This document shows positions 53,267 through 60,835 of a stretch of 64,000 nt of DNA, one piece after another. This DNA comes from Natronococcus amylolyticus DSM 10524 (lineage in GTDB: Archaea > Halobacteriota > Halobacteria > Halobacteriales > Natrialbaceae). The stretch lies in the NCBI RefSeq assembly GCF_000337675.1, contig NZ_AOIB01000021.1, forward strand, positions 163,136 through 227,135, given 5' to 3'. A program made the translations under genes and the position numbers. Under the pieces are notes generated by a model, which ran no database searches, had not been told where the DNA came from, and worked only from the letters and a program-made list of their open reading frames with translations. Numbering within the stretch: position 1 is the first letter of the stretch; each line of letters opens with the position of its first letter.

Positions 53267-53388
53267 CGGAACCACCTGTGTCGGAGCTGCTCATGATCTA
53301 GTGTACCGTTTCCCTCGACGAGGTATGAAAGTTTCTCCCGGACCACCGAGGAAAACGTTCACACTGCCCGCCGAATAACCGACGAACG

Positions 53389-53961
53389 ATGGCTCTCTCC
53401 GCGGATACGGTCACAGCACTCGCCGACGAGTACCCCGACGAACAGCCGCTCGCGACCGTCGAAGACGAACACCGCGAGCTGTTGCCCGCGACCCTGGCCG
53501 AGGGATCGTACGGCTGGCGCGACGTCGAGTGGATCGTCCAGTGGTACTTCCGGCGCTTCCTCGGTCGGTACCCCGACACAGAGCGGCGGGCCGCCGAGGA
53601 GCGCTTCGGTGACAACGAGTACGAGGCTCTCGAGACCGCGATCGGAGGCGCCCTCGCGGCCGAGACGACGCGCGCGAAACTCGAGGCGCTGACGGCACTC
53701 GAGGGGGTCGACGTCCCGATCGGAACGGCGTTCCTGCAGTTCCTCGAGCCAGAGCAGTACCTGGCGATGAGCGCCCGCGAGTGGGCGGTGCTTCACGAGC
53801 ACGGGGAGCTCGAGGAACCGTACCCCGAGTCACCGGACAGCGGGGAGTACGAGCGCTACCTCGAGCGCTGTCGGACGATCGCCGACCGCTGTAACTGCGA
53901 GCTCTGGGACTGCTACCGGGCGTTGTGGCTGCTCGATCACCGATCGGAAAACGGGGAGTAG
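53389..53961 (+). CDS. Conserved protein of unknown function
   Basis: A 190-residue acidic protein between fdhA and fhs. It is mostly helical, with WIVQWYFRRFLGRYPD, RAAEERFGDNEYEALETAIGG and DCYRALWLLDHRSENGE segments. There are three Cys residues, all near the C-terminus (LERCRTIADRCNCELWDC has four if the last is counted), in a pattern that could hold a metal. No known domain is recognised. The ATG at 53389 (MALSADTVT) is clear. It is divergent from fdhA (about 120 bases) and convergent with fhs (4 bases), so its link to formate metabolism rests on position only. Confidence 0.68.
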   Translation: MALSADTVTALADEYPDEQPLATVEDEHRELLPATLAEGSYGWRDVEWIVQWYFRRFLGRYPDTERRAAEERFGDNEYEALETAIGGALAAETTRAKLEALTALEGVDVPIGTAFLQFLEPEQYLAMSAREWAVLHEHGELEEPYPESPDSGEYERYLERCRTIADRCNCELWDCYRALWLLDHRSENGE

Positions 53962-53965
53962 GCGG

Positions 53966-55681
53966 TCAGAAGAGGCCGTCGATGCTCCCGTCCGAGTGGA
54001 GTTCCATGTTCGCGGCCGCCGGCTCCTCGGGGAGGCCGGGGAGGGTGAGCACGTCCGCGGTCAACACCACGAGGAATCCGGCCCCTGCGGAGGGATAGAT
54101 CTCGTTGACTTCGAGCGTCCAGTCCTCGGGGACGCCCTTGCGGCTCGCGTCGTCGCTCAGCGAGTGGAACGTCTTCGAGATGCAGATGGGCACGTCGTCG
54201 AACCCGTGTTCCGTGAGCCGTTCGATATCCTTCTCGGCGTCGCTGTGGTACTCGACGTCGTCGGCGCCGTAGATCTCGGTCGCGACGGTCTCGATCTTCT
54301 CCTCGATCGACACGTCGAGGTCGTACAGCGGCTCGAACGACGACTCCGTTTCGGCGGCGTCGACGAGATTCTCGGCGAGGTCGACGCCGCCCTCGCCGCC
54401 GTCGCTGAACACCGTCGACTCCGCCGCCCGCACCTCGAGGTCCTCGCGGCAGTGCTTGAGGACGGCCTCGACCTCCGCGTCGGCGTCGTCGGGGAACCGG
54501 TTGAGCGCGACGACGACGGGAACGCCGAACTTTCGCAGGTTCTCGACGTGTTTGTCAAGGTTCTCGAGCCCGCGCTCGACGGCCTCGACGTTCTCGTCTT
54601 CCAACTCCTCGAGGTTCGGCGGCCACATCTCCTGGCCGTGATACTTCAGCGCCCGTACCGACGCGACGAGCGTGACGGCGTCGGGCTCCATCTCGCCGAA
54701 CCGACAGACGATGTTCATGAACTTCTCGGCGCCCAGATCGGAGCCGAAGCCGGCCTCGGTGACAAGGTACTCCGAGAGGTGAGCGGCGACCTCGTCGGCG
54801 ATCAGCGAGTTGGTCCCGTGAGCGATGTTCGCGAAGGGGCCGCCGTGAACGAACGCGGGCGTTCCCTCGATCGTCTGGACGACGTTGGGTTTGAGGGCGT
54901 CCTTCAGCAGGATCGCCGCGGCGTCGGTCGCGCCGATATCGTCGACCGTGACCGGCTCGCCGTCGTCGGTGTAGGCGACGATGATCCGGCCGATACGGGT
55001 CTTGAGGTCCTCGAGACCGTCGGCGAGACAGAGCACGGCCATCATCTCGGAGGCCGCCGTCAGGATGAACCCATCCTCGCGGGGGACCCCGGTGACCTCG
55101 CCGCCCAGGCCGATCACCGTCTCGCGGAGCACCCGATCATTCATGTCGATCGCGCGCGGCCAGTTGACCCAGTTGACCGCGATATCGAGCTCGTTACCCT
55201 GTTTGATGTGGTTGTCGAGCATCGTCGAGATCAGGTTGTGCGCCGAGGTCAGCGCGTGCAGATCGCCCGTGAAGTGGAGGTTGATGTCCTCCATCGGAAG
55301 CACCTGGGAGTAGCCGCCACCTGCGGCGCCGCCCTTGACGCCGAAGACCGGCCCCAGTGACGGCTCCCGGATCGCGATCAGCGCGTCCCGATCGATGTGA
55401 TTGAACGCCTGTCCGAGTCCGACGGTCGTCACCGTCTTCCCCTCGCCCAGCGGCGTCGGCGTCATCCCCGTGACGAGGATCAGCTTTCCGTCGTCGGTTC
55501 CCTGGTCTCGGAGCCGCTCGATCGCCTCGAAGGAAACCTTCGCCTTGTAATCCCCGATCGGCTCGAGGTCGTCGTCCGCGAGTCCGAACGGTTCGACGAC
55601 TTCGGTGATCGGACGTTTCTCGGCGTGCTGTGCGATCTCGTAGTCGGTCGGGATCGCCCCGTCCTGGTTCGAATCCGTCAT
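53966..55681 (-). CDS. fhs: Formate-tetrahydrofolate ligase
   Basis: A 571-residue enzyme of the formyl-THF synthetase family, the usual length being about 550-560. The nucleotide-binding segment is TGMTPTPLGEGKTVTTVGLGQA. Also present are REPSLGPVFGVKGGAAGGGYSQV, HFTGDLHALTSAHNLIS, and the C-terminal PGLPEEPAAANMELHSDG. It interconverts formate, ATP and THF with 10-formyl-THF. In a pathway that breaks down methyl groups it would run toward formate, giving ATP. The start at 55681 (MTDSNQDGAI) is divergent from the FAD-GcvT fusion across 306 bases. Confidence 0.92.
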   Translation of the reverse strand: MTDSNQDGAIPTDYEIAQHAEKRPITEVVEPFGLADDDLEPIGDYKAKVSFEAIERLRDQGTDDGKLILVTGMTPTPLGEGKTVTTVGLGQAFNHIDRDALIAIREPSLGPVFGVKGGAAGGGYSQVLPMEDINLHFTGDLHALTSAHNLISTMLDNHIKQGNELDIAVNWVNWPRAIDMNDRVLRETVIGLGGEVTGVPREDGFILTAASEMMAVLCLADGLEDLKTRIGRIIVAYTDDGEPVTVDDIGATDAAAILLKDALKPNVVQTIEGTPAFVHGGPFANIAHGTNSLIADEVAAHLSEYLVTEAGFGSDLGAEKFMNIVCRFGEMEPDAVTLVASVRALKYHGQEMWPPNLEELEDENVEAVERGLENLDKHVENLRKFGVPVVVALNRFPDDADAEVEAVLKHCREDLEVRAAESTVFSDGGEGGVDLAENLVDAAETESSFEPLYDLDVSIEEKIETVATEIYGADDVEYHSDAEKDIERLTEHGFDDVPICISKTFHSLSDDASRKGVPEDWTLEVNEIYPSAGAGFLVVLTADVLTLPGLPEEPAAANMELHSDGSIDGLF

Positions 55682-55864
55682 CTATCGTACGTTTTCCCGA
55701 ATCAGTGATAAGTGTTAGCTCATCTGTAGCGTTCCGGATACGACGAGGTCCCGACGGACCCGCGCTCGCCCGACCCGTCGATTCCGGCGACCGTCACGTC
55801 ACCAAGGGGGTGCTGGCCGAACCTGTTCGCCCGTAACTCGGCGTTCTCGCGCCTACTACGGGAA

Positions 55865-55895
55865 TTTAATATCCTGGGTATCGTTGACAGGATAT
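55865..55895 (+). promoter_or_regulatory. TATA box and 8-bp inverted repeat (candidate operator)
   Basis: A TATA-like TTTAATAT lies at 55865-55872. Overlapping it, ATATCCTG (55869-55876) and CAGGATAT (55888-55895) are perfect inverted repeats with an 11-base spacer. The element is in the 306-base divergent region between fhs and the FAD-GcvT fusion, upstream of the latter. Because it covers the TATA box, a protein bound there would block initiation. Which regulator binds is unknown. The rest of the 306-base region holds no gene apart from the tiny ORF at 55905. Confidence 0.55.
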
Positions 55896-55904
55896 CGGGA
55901 AAGT

Positions 55905-55991
55905 ATGACAGATAACAACACACATAGATCGGGTGGAGGATGTTCGGACGGAACGGGACGGAACAGCGTCGAGGGAGGCGATCGCCGATGA
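55905..55991 (+). CDS. Possible 28-residue upstream ORF
   Basis: The ATG at 55905 lies just downstream of the candidate promoter, so it could begin a leaderless transcript. The reading frame of 28 codons, starting MTDNNTHRSGGG, ends with a TGA that overlaps the ATG of the FAD-GcvT fusion (ATGA at 55988). This is the layout of a translation-coupled leader peptide. The composition is hydrophilic with one Cys, and it may be untranslated. Reported as possible only. Confidence 0.35.
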   Translation: MTDNNTHRSGGGCSDGTGRNSVEGGDRR

Positions 55992-58519
55992 GCGACGCGT
56001 TCCCCTCGAGTGCGGACACCGTCGTCATCGGCGCGGGGGTCGTCGGCAACAGCCTCGCGTACCACCTCGCGGATCAGGGACGGGAGGATATTCTGCTGCT
56101 CGACAAGGGTCCGCTGCCGGATCCGGGCGGCTCGACGGGGCACGCCTCGAACTTCCTGATGCCGGTCGAACACTCCAAGGAGATAACCCACCTCACCCGC
56201 CGGAGCATCGAGCAGTACGAGGACATGGACACCTTCACCAACAGCGGCGGGCTCGAGGTCGCCCGAACGGAAGAGCGGATGGCAGAGCTCGAGCGGCGCG
56301 TCCAGTCAGCGACGGCCTGGGGCGAGCCCGGGCGGCTGCTCTCGGTCGAAGAGATCGAGGAGATGGTTCCCTATCTCAACACCGACATCATCAAAGGCGG
56401 CTTCTACAGCCCGGGTGCGGGGACCTGCGACCCGCTACGGGCGGGCGAGGTGATGCGGGCACGAGCCGACGAGTACACTGACGGCGGGCTGACGGTCTCG
56501 CCGAACACGACGGTGCTCGACCTCCACCTCGAGGACGGCGCGATCAGCGCGGTCGAGACCGACCGCGGGACCGTCGAGGCCGACGAGGTCGCCATCGCCT
56601 GCGGGCTCTGGAGTCCGAAGATCGCCGCGATGGCCGGCGTCGAGATCCCGCTGACCCCGGCGGTCCACCAGATGGTCAGCGTCGGCCCGATCTCCTTTTT
56701 CGAGGACTACGAGGGTGAGATCTCCTTCCCCGTCGTCCGCGATATGGACACCCAGATGTATGAGCGCCAGCACGGCAACGACCTCGAGGTCGGCTCCTAC
56801 CAGCACCGGCCGATCCTCTGGGACGTCGACGAGATCCCCTCGATCGACGAGGCGCCGCTGTCGCCGACCCAGCCGCCGCTGACCGACGACGCGTTCGAGC
56901 AGTCGATGCACGACGCCCTCGAGATCGTTCCGGAGCTGCTGGACGATCCCGAGGCCGGCGTCCGTCACGAGATCGACGGGCTGCTGTCGGTGACGCCCGA
57001 TGGCGCGCCCCTGCTGGGCCCGCTCCAGGACGTCGAGGGGCTGTGGTCCTGTGCCGCAGTCTGGATCAAGGAGGCGCCCGCCGTCGGCGAGGCCGTCGCC
57101 CAGTGGATGACCCGCGGCTGGTCCGACATCGATCTCCACGGCTCGGATATCAACCGGTTCTACGAGTACGGCAACTCCAGACAGTTTGTCAAGAACCGCG
57201 CCCACGAGGGGTTCCAGAAGATCTACGGCATCGTCCACCCCCACGAGCAGTGGCAGAGCTCACGTCCCCTGCGCACGAGTCCGTTCTACGACCGCCAGGA
57301 CGAACTCGACGCGCGATTCTTCGAGGCCGCGGGCTGGGAACGGCCCCAGTGGTACGAGTCCAACGAGGACCTCCTCGAGCGCTACGCCGACGAGCTCGAG
57401 GGGCTCGAACGACCGAACGAGTGGGACTCGCGGTGGTGGTCTCCCATTATTCTGGCCGAACACCTCCACATGCGGGACGAGGTCGCAATGGTCGGCGACA
57501 TGGGCTTCGGCATCTTCGATTTCGTCGGCGAGGACGCCTGCGAGTTCCTCGAGGGGATGGCCGTCGGCCGGATCGACGTCGACGTCGGGAAGACGGTGTA
57601 CACGCCGATTCTGGCCGAAAACGGCGGCTTCGTCTCCGATCTGACGATCGTCCGGCTCGGCCCCGACCACTTCCGGCTGATCACGGGCGGGGCGGCCGCG
57701 GGCTCCGATCGGGCCTGGTTCGGGAGTCACATCCCCGAGGACGCCGACGTCACAATGATCGACAACTCCGAGTCGCTGTGCACGCTCGGCGTCTGGGGAC
57801 CATCGGCCCGCGAGATCGTCCAGTCGGTCGCCGAGGAGGACGTCTCCCACGAGGCGTTCCCGCCGTACACCGCCCAGGAAGTCACTATCGGCGAGGTCGA
57901 CGCCTGGGCGATGCGGCTCTCCTACGTCGGTGAGCGCGGCTGGGAGCTCTACGCGCCGATGGGCCAGGGCCGGCGGCTCTGGGAGCTCGTCGAGGAGGCC
58001 GGTGAAGACCACGACATTCGCCCGGTCGGGATGGGTGTCTACGGCACTACGGGCCGCCTGGAGAAGGGGTACCGCCTCCACGGCCACGAACTCGAGCTCG
58101 AGTACGACCCCTCGGAGGCCGGCCTCTCGTTCCACGGCGTCAAAGAGGCCGACTTCGTCGGGAAGGAGGCCTACGCGGAGGCCCTCGAGACCGAGGACGC
58201 GGCGACCCTGTGTACCCTCTCCGTAGCCGATCACGCGCCCGAGGGCGGCGAGCCCCGGTTCATGCTCGGCGGCGAGCCAATCCTCGACGACGACGGCGAG
58301 GTGATCGTCGACGAGGAGGGACGGGAGTCCTACGTCACCAGTGCGGGAACCGGGCCATCGGTCGGCAAACATCTCCTGATGGCGTACCTCCCACCGGAGT
58401 ACGCCGATGAGGGCCGCGAGCTCACGGTCGAGTATATGGGCCAGCGGTATCCCGTCGAGGTCGAGATCGTCGGCAGCGAACCGCTGTTCGACCCCGAGAA
58501 CGACCGCATCCGGAGCTAA
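55988..58519 (+). CDS. Dimethylglycine/sarcosine dehydrogenase-like FAD-GcvT fusion
   Basis: An 843-residue protein combining an N-terminal FAD-dependent amine oxidase (DAO) domain with a C-terminal GcvT/aminomethyltransferase domain, as in dimethylglycine and sarcosine dehydrogenases (usually about 830-870 residues). The FAD motif is VVIGAGVVGNSLAYHLADQG. The following STGHAS carries His52 at the position where the covalent FAD-binding His lies in the mammalian enzymes. The FAD domain ends near residue 400. The GcvT part includes FVGEDACEFLEGMAVGRIDV, LITGGAAAGSDRAWF and LSYVGERGWELYAPMGQG. It should oxidise an N-methyl group and pass the one-carbon unit to THF as methylene-THF. The electrons would go to the ETF encoded 2 bases downstream. 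Confidence 0.88.
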   Translation: MSDAFPSSADTVVIGAGVVGNSLAYHLADQGREDILLLDKGPLPDPGGSTGHASNFLMPVEHSKEITHLTRRSIEQYEDMDTFTNSGGLEVARTEERMAELERRVQSATAWGEPGRLLSVEEIEEMVPYLNTDIIKGGFYSPGAGTCDPLRAGEVMRARADEYTDGGLTVSPNTTVLDLHLEDGAISAVETDRGTVEADEVAIACGLWSPKIAAMAGVEIPLTPAVHQMVSVGPISFFEDYEGEISFPVVRDMDTQMYERQHGNDLEVGSYQHRPILWDVDEIPSIDEAPLSPTQPPLTDDAFEQSMHDALEIVPELLDDPEAGVRHEIDGLLSVTPDGAPLLGPLQDVEGLWSCAAVWIKEAPAVGEAVAQWMTRGWSDIDLHGSDINRFYEYGNSRQFVKNRAHEGFQKIYGIVHPHEQWQSSRPLRTSPFYDRQDELDARFFEAAGWERPQWYESNEDLLERYADELEGLERPNEWDSRWWSPIILAEHLHMRDEVAMVGDMGFGIFDFVGEDACEFLEGMAVGRIDVDVGKTVYTPILAENGGFVSDLTIVRLGPDHFRLITGGAAAGSDRAWFGSHIPEDADVTMIDNSESLCTLGVWGPSAREIVQSVAEEDVSHEAFPPYTAQEVTIGEVDAWAMRLSYVGERGWELYAPMGQGRRLWELVEEAGEDHDIRPVGMGVYGTTGRLEKGYRLHGHELELEYDPSEAGLSFHGVKEADFVGKEAYAEALETEDAATLCTLSVADHAPEGGEPRFMLGGEPILDDDGEVIVDEEGRESYVTSAGTGPSVGKHLLMAYLPPEYADEGRELTVEYMGQRYPVEVEIVGSEPLFDPENDRIRS

Positions 58520-58521
58520 TC

Positions 58522-59292
58522 ATGAAGGTACTCGCCTGTCTCAAACGCGTCCCGAACACGGGCGCCAAGATCGTTCTCACGGAGGACGAGCAGCGAATCG
58601 ACACGAGCGGGCTGGGCTTTACGATGAGCCCCCACGAGGAGTGTGCGATCGAGGAGGCCGTCGCGCAGGTCGAAACCCACGGCGGCTCCGCTCACCTGCT
58701 CACCCTCGGCCCGCCCGAAGCGGACGAACAGCTCCGGACCGGGCTGGCCATGCAGGCCGACGAGGCGACCCTGCTCGAGACCGACGACGAGGAGTGGTCG
58801 CCGCGGGCGACCGCCGACGCGCTCGCGGACGGAATCGATCGCCTCGATGACGACGAGGGATTCGACCTGCTGCTGTTCGGCAACGAGTCGGCCGACGCGG
58901 CCAACTACCAGGTCGCCGTCCGCGTCGCGAGCGAACTCGGCTACCCCTGCGTCACCGGAATCAAGGATCTCGAGGTCGAGGACGGAACCGCGATCGCGAG
59001 ACGCGAGGTGTCGGGCGGCGAGGAGGTGTACGAGGTCGACCTCCCTGCCGTCGTGACCGTCAAGGAGGGGCTCAACGAGCCCCGGTACGCCTCGATGCGG
59101 GCCAAGATGCAGGCCCGTCGCCAGGAGATCGAGAGCGTAGAGCCCCGGGCCGAGACGAGAGCGGGCGGGCTCGAGAAGGTTCGTCTGGAGGCGCCCGAGA
59201 CCGACGACTCGCCCGCGGAGATCCTGGGCGAGGGGCCGGAAGCGGTGCCCAAGATCGTCGAGATCCTCGCCGAGGAGGTGGAGGTCGTATGA
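58522..59292 (+). CDS. etfB: Electron transfer flavoprotein beta subunit
   Basis: A 256-residue EtfB protein. It starts MKVLACLKRVPNTGAKIVL, typical of the family, and contains PHEECAIEEAVAQVE, the AMP-binding region FGNESADAANYQVAVRVA, and the signature region VTVKEGLNEPRYASMRAKMQAR. It begins 2 bases after the stop of the FAD-GcvT fusion and overlaps etfA by 4 bases. The ETF would accept electrons from the FAD-GcvT enzyme and pass them to the respiratory chain through an ETF:quinone oxidoreductase not present in this window. Confidence 0.92.
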   Translation: MKVLACLKRVPNTGAKIVLTEDEQRIDTSGLGFTMSPHEECAIEEAVAQVETHGGSAHLLTLGPPEADEQLRTGLAMQADEATLLETDDEEWSPRATADALADGIDRLDDDEGFDLLLFGNESADAANYQVAVRVASELGYPCVTGIKDLEVEDGTAIARREVSGGEEVYEVDLPAVVTVKEGLNEPRYASMRAKMQARRQEIESVEPRAETRAGGLEKVRLEAPETDDSPAEILGEGPEAVPKIVEILAEEVEVV

Positions 59293-60263
59293 TCCTCGCG
59301 CTCGTCGAGCACGACGAGGGAGCGCCCGAGGAGCTCTCGCTCGAGTCGCTCGCGATGGCTCGCGAGCTGGCGACCGCCGAGGGAGACTCGCTCGAGGCCG
59401 TCGCCTTCGGCGACGAGGCTGACGCACTGGGCGACGAGCTCGGCGAACACGGCGTCGAGGCGGTCTACTGCGTCGCTCACGACCGTCTCGAGCGCTACGC
59501 ACCTGACGCGTGGGCCGAGAGCGTCGTCCAGCTCGCGTCCGAGCACGAGGCGGAGACGATCACGGCCCCGGGAACCGACCGCGGCCGCGAGGTGCTGGCT
59601 CGCGTCGGTGCCTCCCTCGACGCGCCGTTGGCGACGAACTGCCTCGCGGTCGACATCGCCGACGACGGCGCCTACGAACTGCGGCGCAACCGCTGGGGCG
59701 GCAGCCTGATCGAACACGCTCGCCTCGACGGTGAGCACAAACTGCTGACGGCGGCCGAACACGAGTTCCCGATCGAACCCGCCGCATCGACGACGGAACC
59801 GTCGGTCTCGACGTTCGAGCCCGACCTCGAGGACGACCTGTTCGCGGTGCAGGTCGATCGCGTCGAGTCGGGCGACGAGGAGGGGATCCCGCTGGGCGAG
59901 GCCCGGGTCGTCGTCGGCGGTGGCCGGGGCGTCGGCAACGCCGAGGACTATGACCAGCTCGAGGAGCTGGCGGAGCTGCTGGGCGGAACCGTGGGCGCCT
60001 CTCGAGCCGCGGTCAACGAGGGGTGGCGTCCACACGACGATCAGGTCGGACAGACCGGCGCGAAGATCAGCCCGGACATCTATATCGCCTGCGGAATCAG
60101 CGGCGCGGTCCAGCACATGGTCGGCTGCAAGGGCGCGGACACGCTGCTCGCGATCAACACGGATCCCGAGGCAGCGATCGTCCAGAAGGCCGACTGGGCC
60201 GTGATCGGCGACCTCCACGAGGTCGTGCCGGAACTGAACGAGGCCCTGCGCGACGCGTCGTGA
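59289..60263 (+). CDS. etfA: Electron transfer flavoprotein alpha subunit
   Basis: A 324-residue EtfA protein. The FAD-binding C-terminal domain has VVVGGGRGVGN, the QTGAKISPDIYIACGISG segment with the conserved Gly-Ile-Ser-Gly, AVQHMVGCKGADTLLAIN, and INTDPEAAIVQKADWAVIGD, matching the family in order. The N-terminal half is the less conserved Rossmann-like domain. The start overlaps the etfB stop (ATGA at 59289-59292). It is the last gene of the FAD-GcvT, etfB, etfA set. Confidence 0.92.
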   Translation: MILALVEHDEGAPEELSLESLAMARELATAEGDSLEAVAFGDEADALGDELGEHGVEAVYCVAHDRLERYAPDAWAESVVQLASEHEAETITAPGTDRGREVLARVGASLDAPLATNCLAVDIADDGAYELRRNRWGGSLIEHARLDGEHKLLTAAEHEFPIEPAASTTEPSVSTFEPDLEDDLFAVQVDRVESGDEEGIPLGEARVVVGGGRGVGNAEDYDQLEELAELLGGTVGASRAAVNEGWRPHDDQVGQTGAKISPDIYIACGISGAVQHMVGCKGADTLLAINTDPEAAIVQKADWAVIGDLHEVVPELNEALRDAS

Positions 60264-60275
60264 GCGAGTCGACCC

Positions 60276-60311
60276 CCGATCGGTCGAAGTTCGACTCCCC
60301 CTTCCGATCGG
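60276..60311 (+). terminator. Possible hairpin after etfA
   Basis: CCGATCGG occurs at 60276-60283 and 60304-60311. The sequence is self-complementary, so the copies can form an 8-bp stem with a 20-base loop. It lies 13 bases after the etfA stop. No T-tract follows, so termination activity is uncertain. Confidence 0.3.
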
Positions 60312-60805
60312 AGTAGACGCTCCCGACGCCGTCCCGCCTGATCCACGACCCTTCTGATATTCAATCATTTCTGATTGAGAGTTCTGTTATTACGCATGTA
60401 CATCCGTAATTAAATGTATGTATACACTTTCACTCATTAGAATGGTCAGTGAGATATTTTGATTATTTCGGTAGACTATCGACGAAACCGCTGCTAAGAG
60501 AGTTGCCTTTCGTATGAAGATCATCCTCTATCGGATTATAATGGGGTCAGAGGGCGAATACGGATATACATCCCCGGAGACTCGAGACAGTATTTCGGCC
60601 GTCTCTATTCTAATCTTTCCGATGTTTTTGTAGAACTATACAATTTCAAACTAATAGTGAAAGCGGAACGTCCGTTCAGAGAAAACCTTGAGACGACGGC
60701 ACTCGAGAGGACTCGTTCGAACCTCGGGACGGCCGAGTTCGTGCCGGACGGCGTAATTATCAGGGAAAAAGATGCGCGAGGCAAGGCTTCGGGATGCTCC
60801 CGGGA
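60312..60805. other. AT-rich intergenic region without recognised genes
   Basis: About 500 bases between the etfA hairpin and the PEP carboxylase promoter. Positions about 60350-60660 are strikingly AT-rich compared with the rest of the window. A perfect 7-bp inverted repeat, TCAATCA (60361-60367) with TGATTGA (60372-60378), sits at its start. No ORF has acidic haloarchaeal composition; the frame at 60657-60839 looks incidental. It may hold promoters or a small RNA, or be imported DNA. Confidence 0.5.
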
Positions 60806-60813
60806 TTTTTATG
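60806..60813 (+). promoter_or_regulatory. TATA-like box for PEP carboxylase
   Basis: TTTTTATG at 60806-60813 is 23-30 bases before the ATG at 60836, supporting a leaderless start there. Confidence 0.5.
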
Positions 60814-60835
60814 CTACGGTCCGTACGACCCTGCG

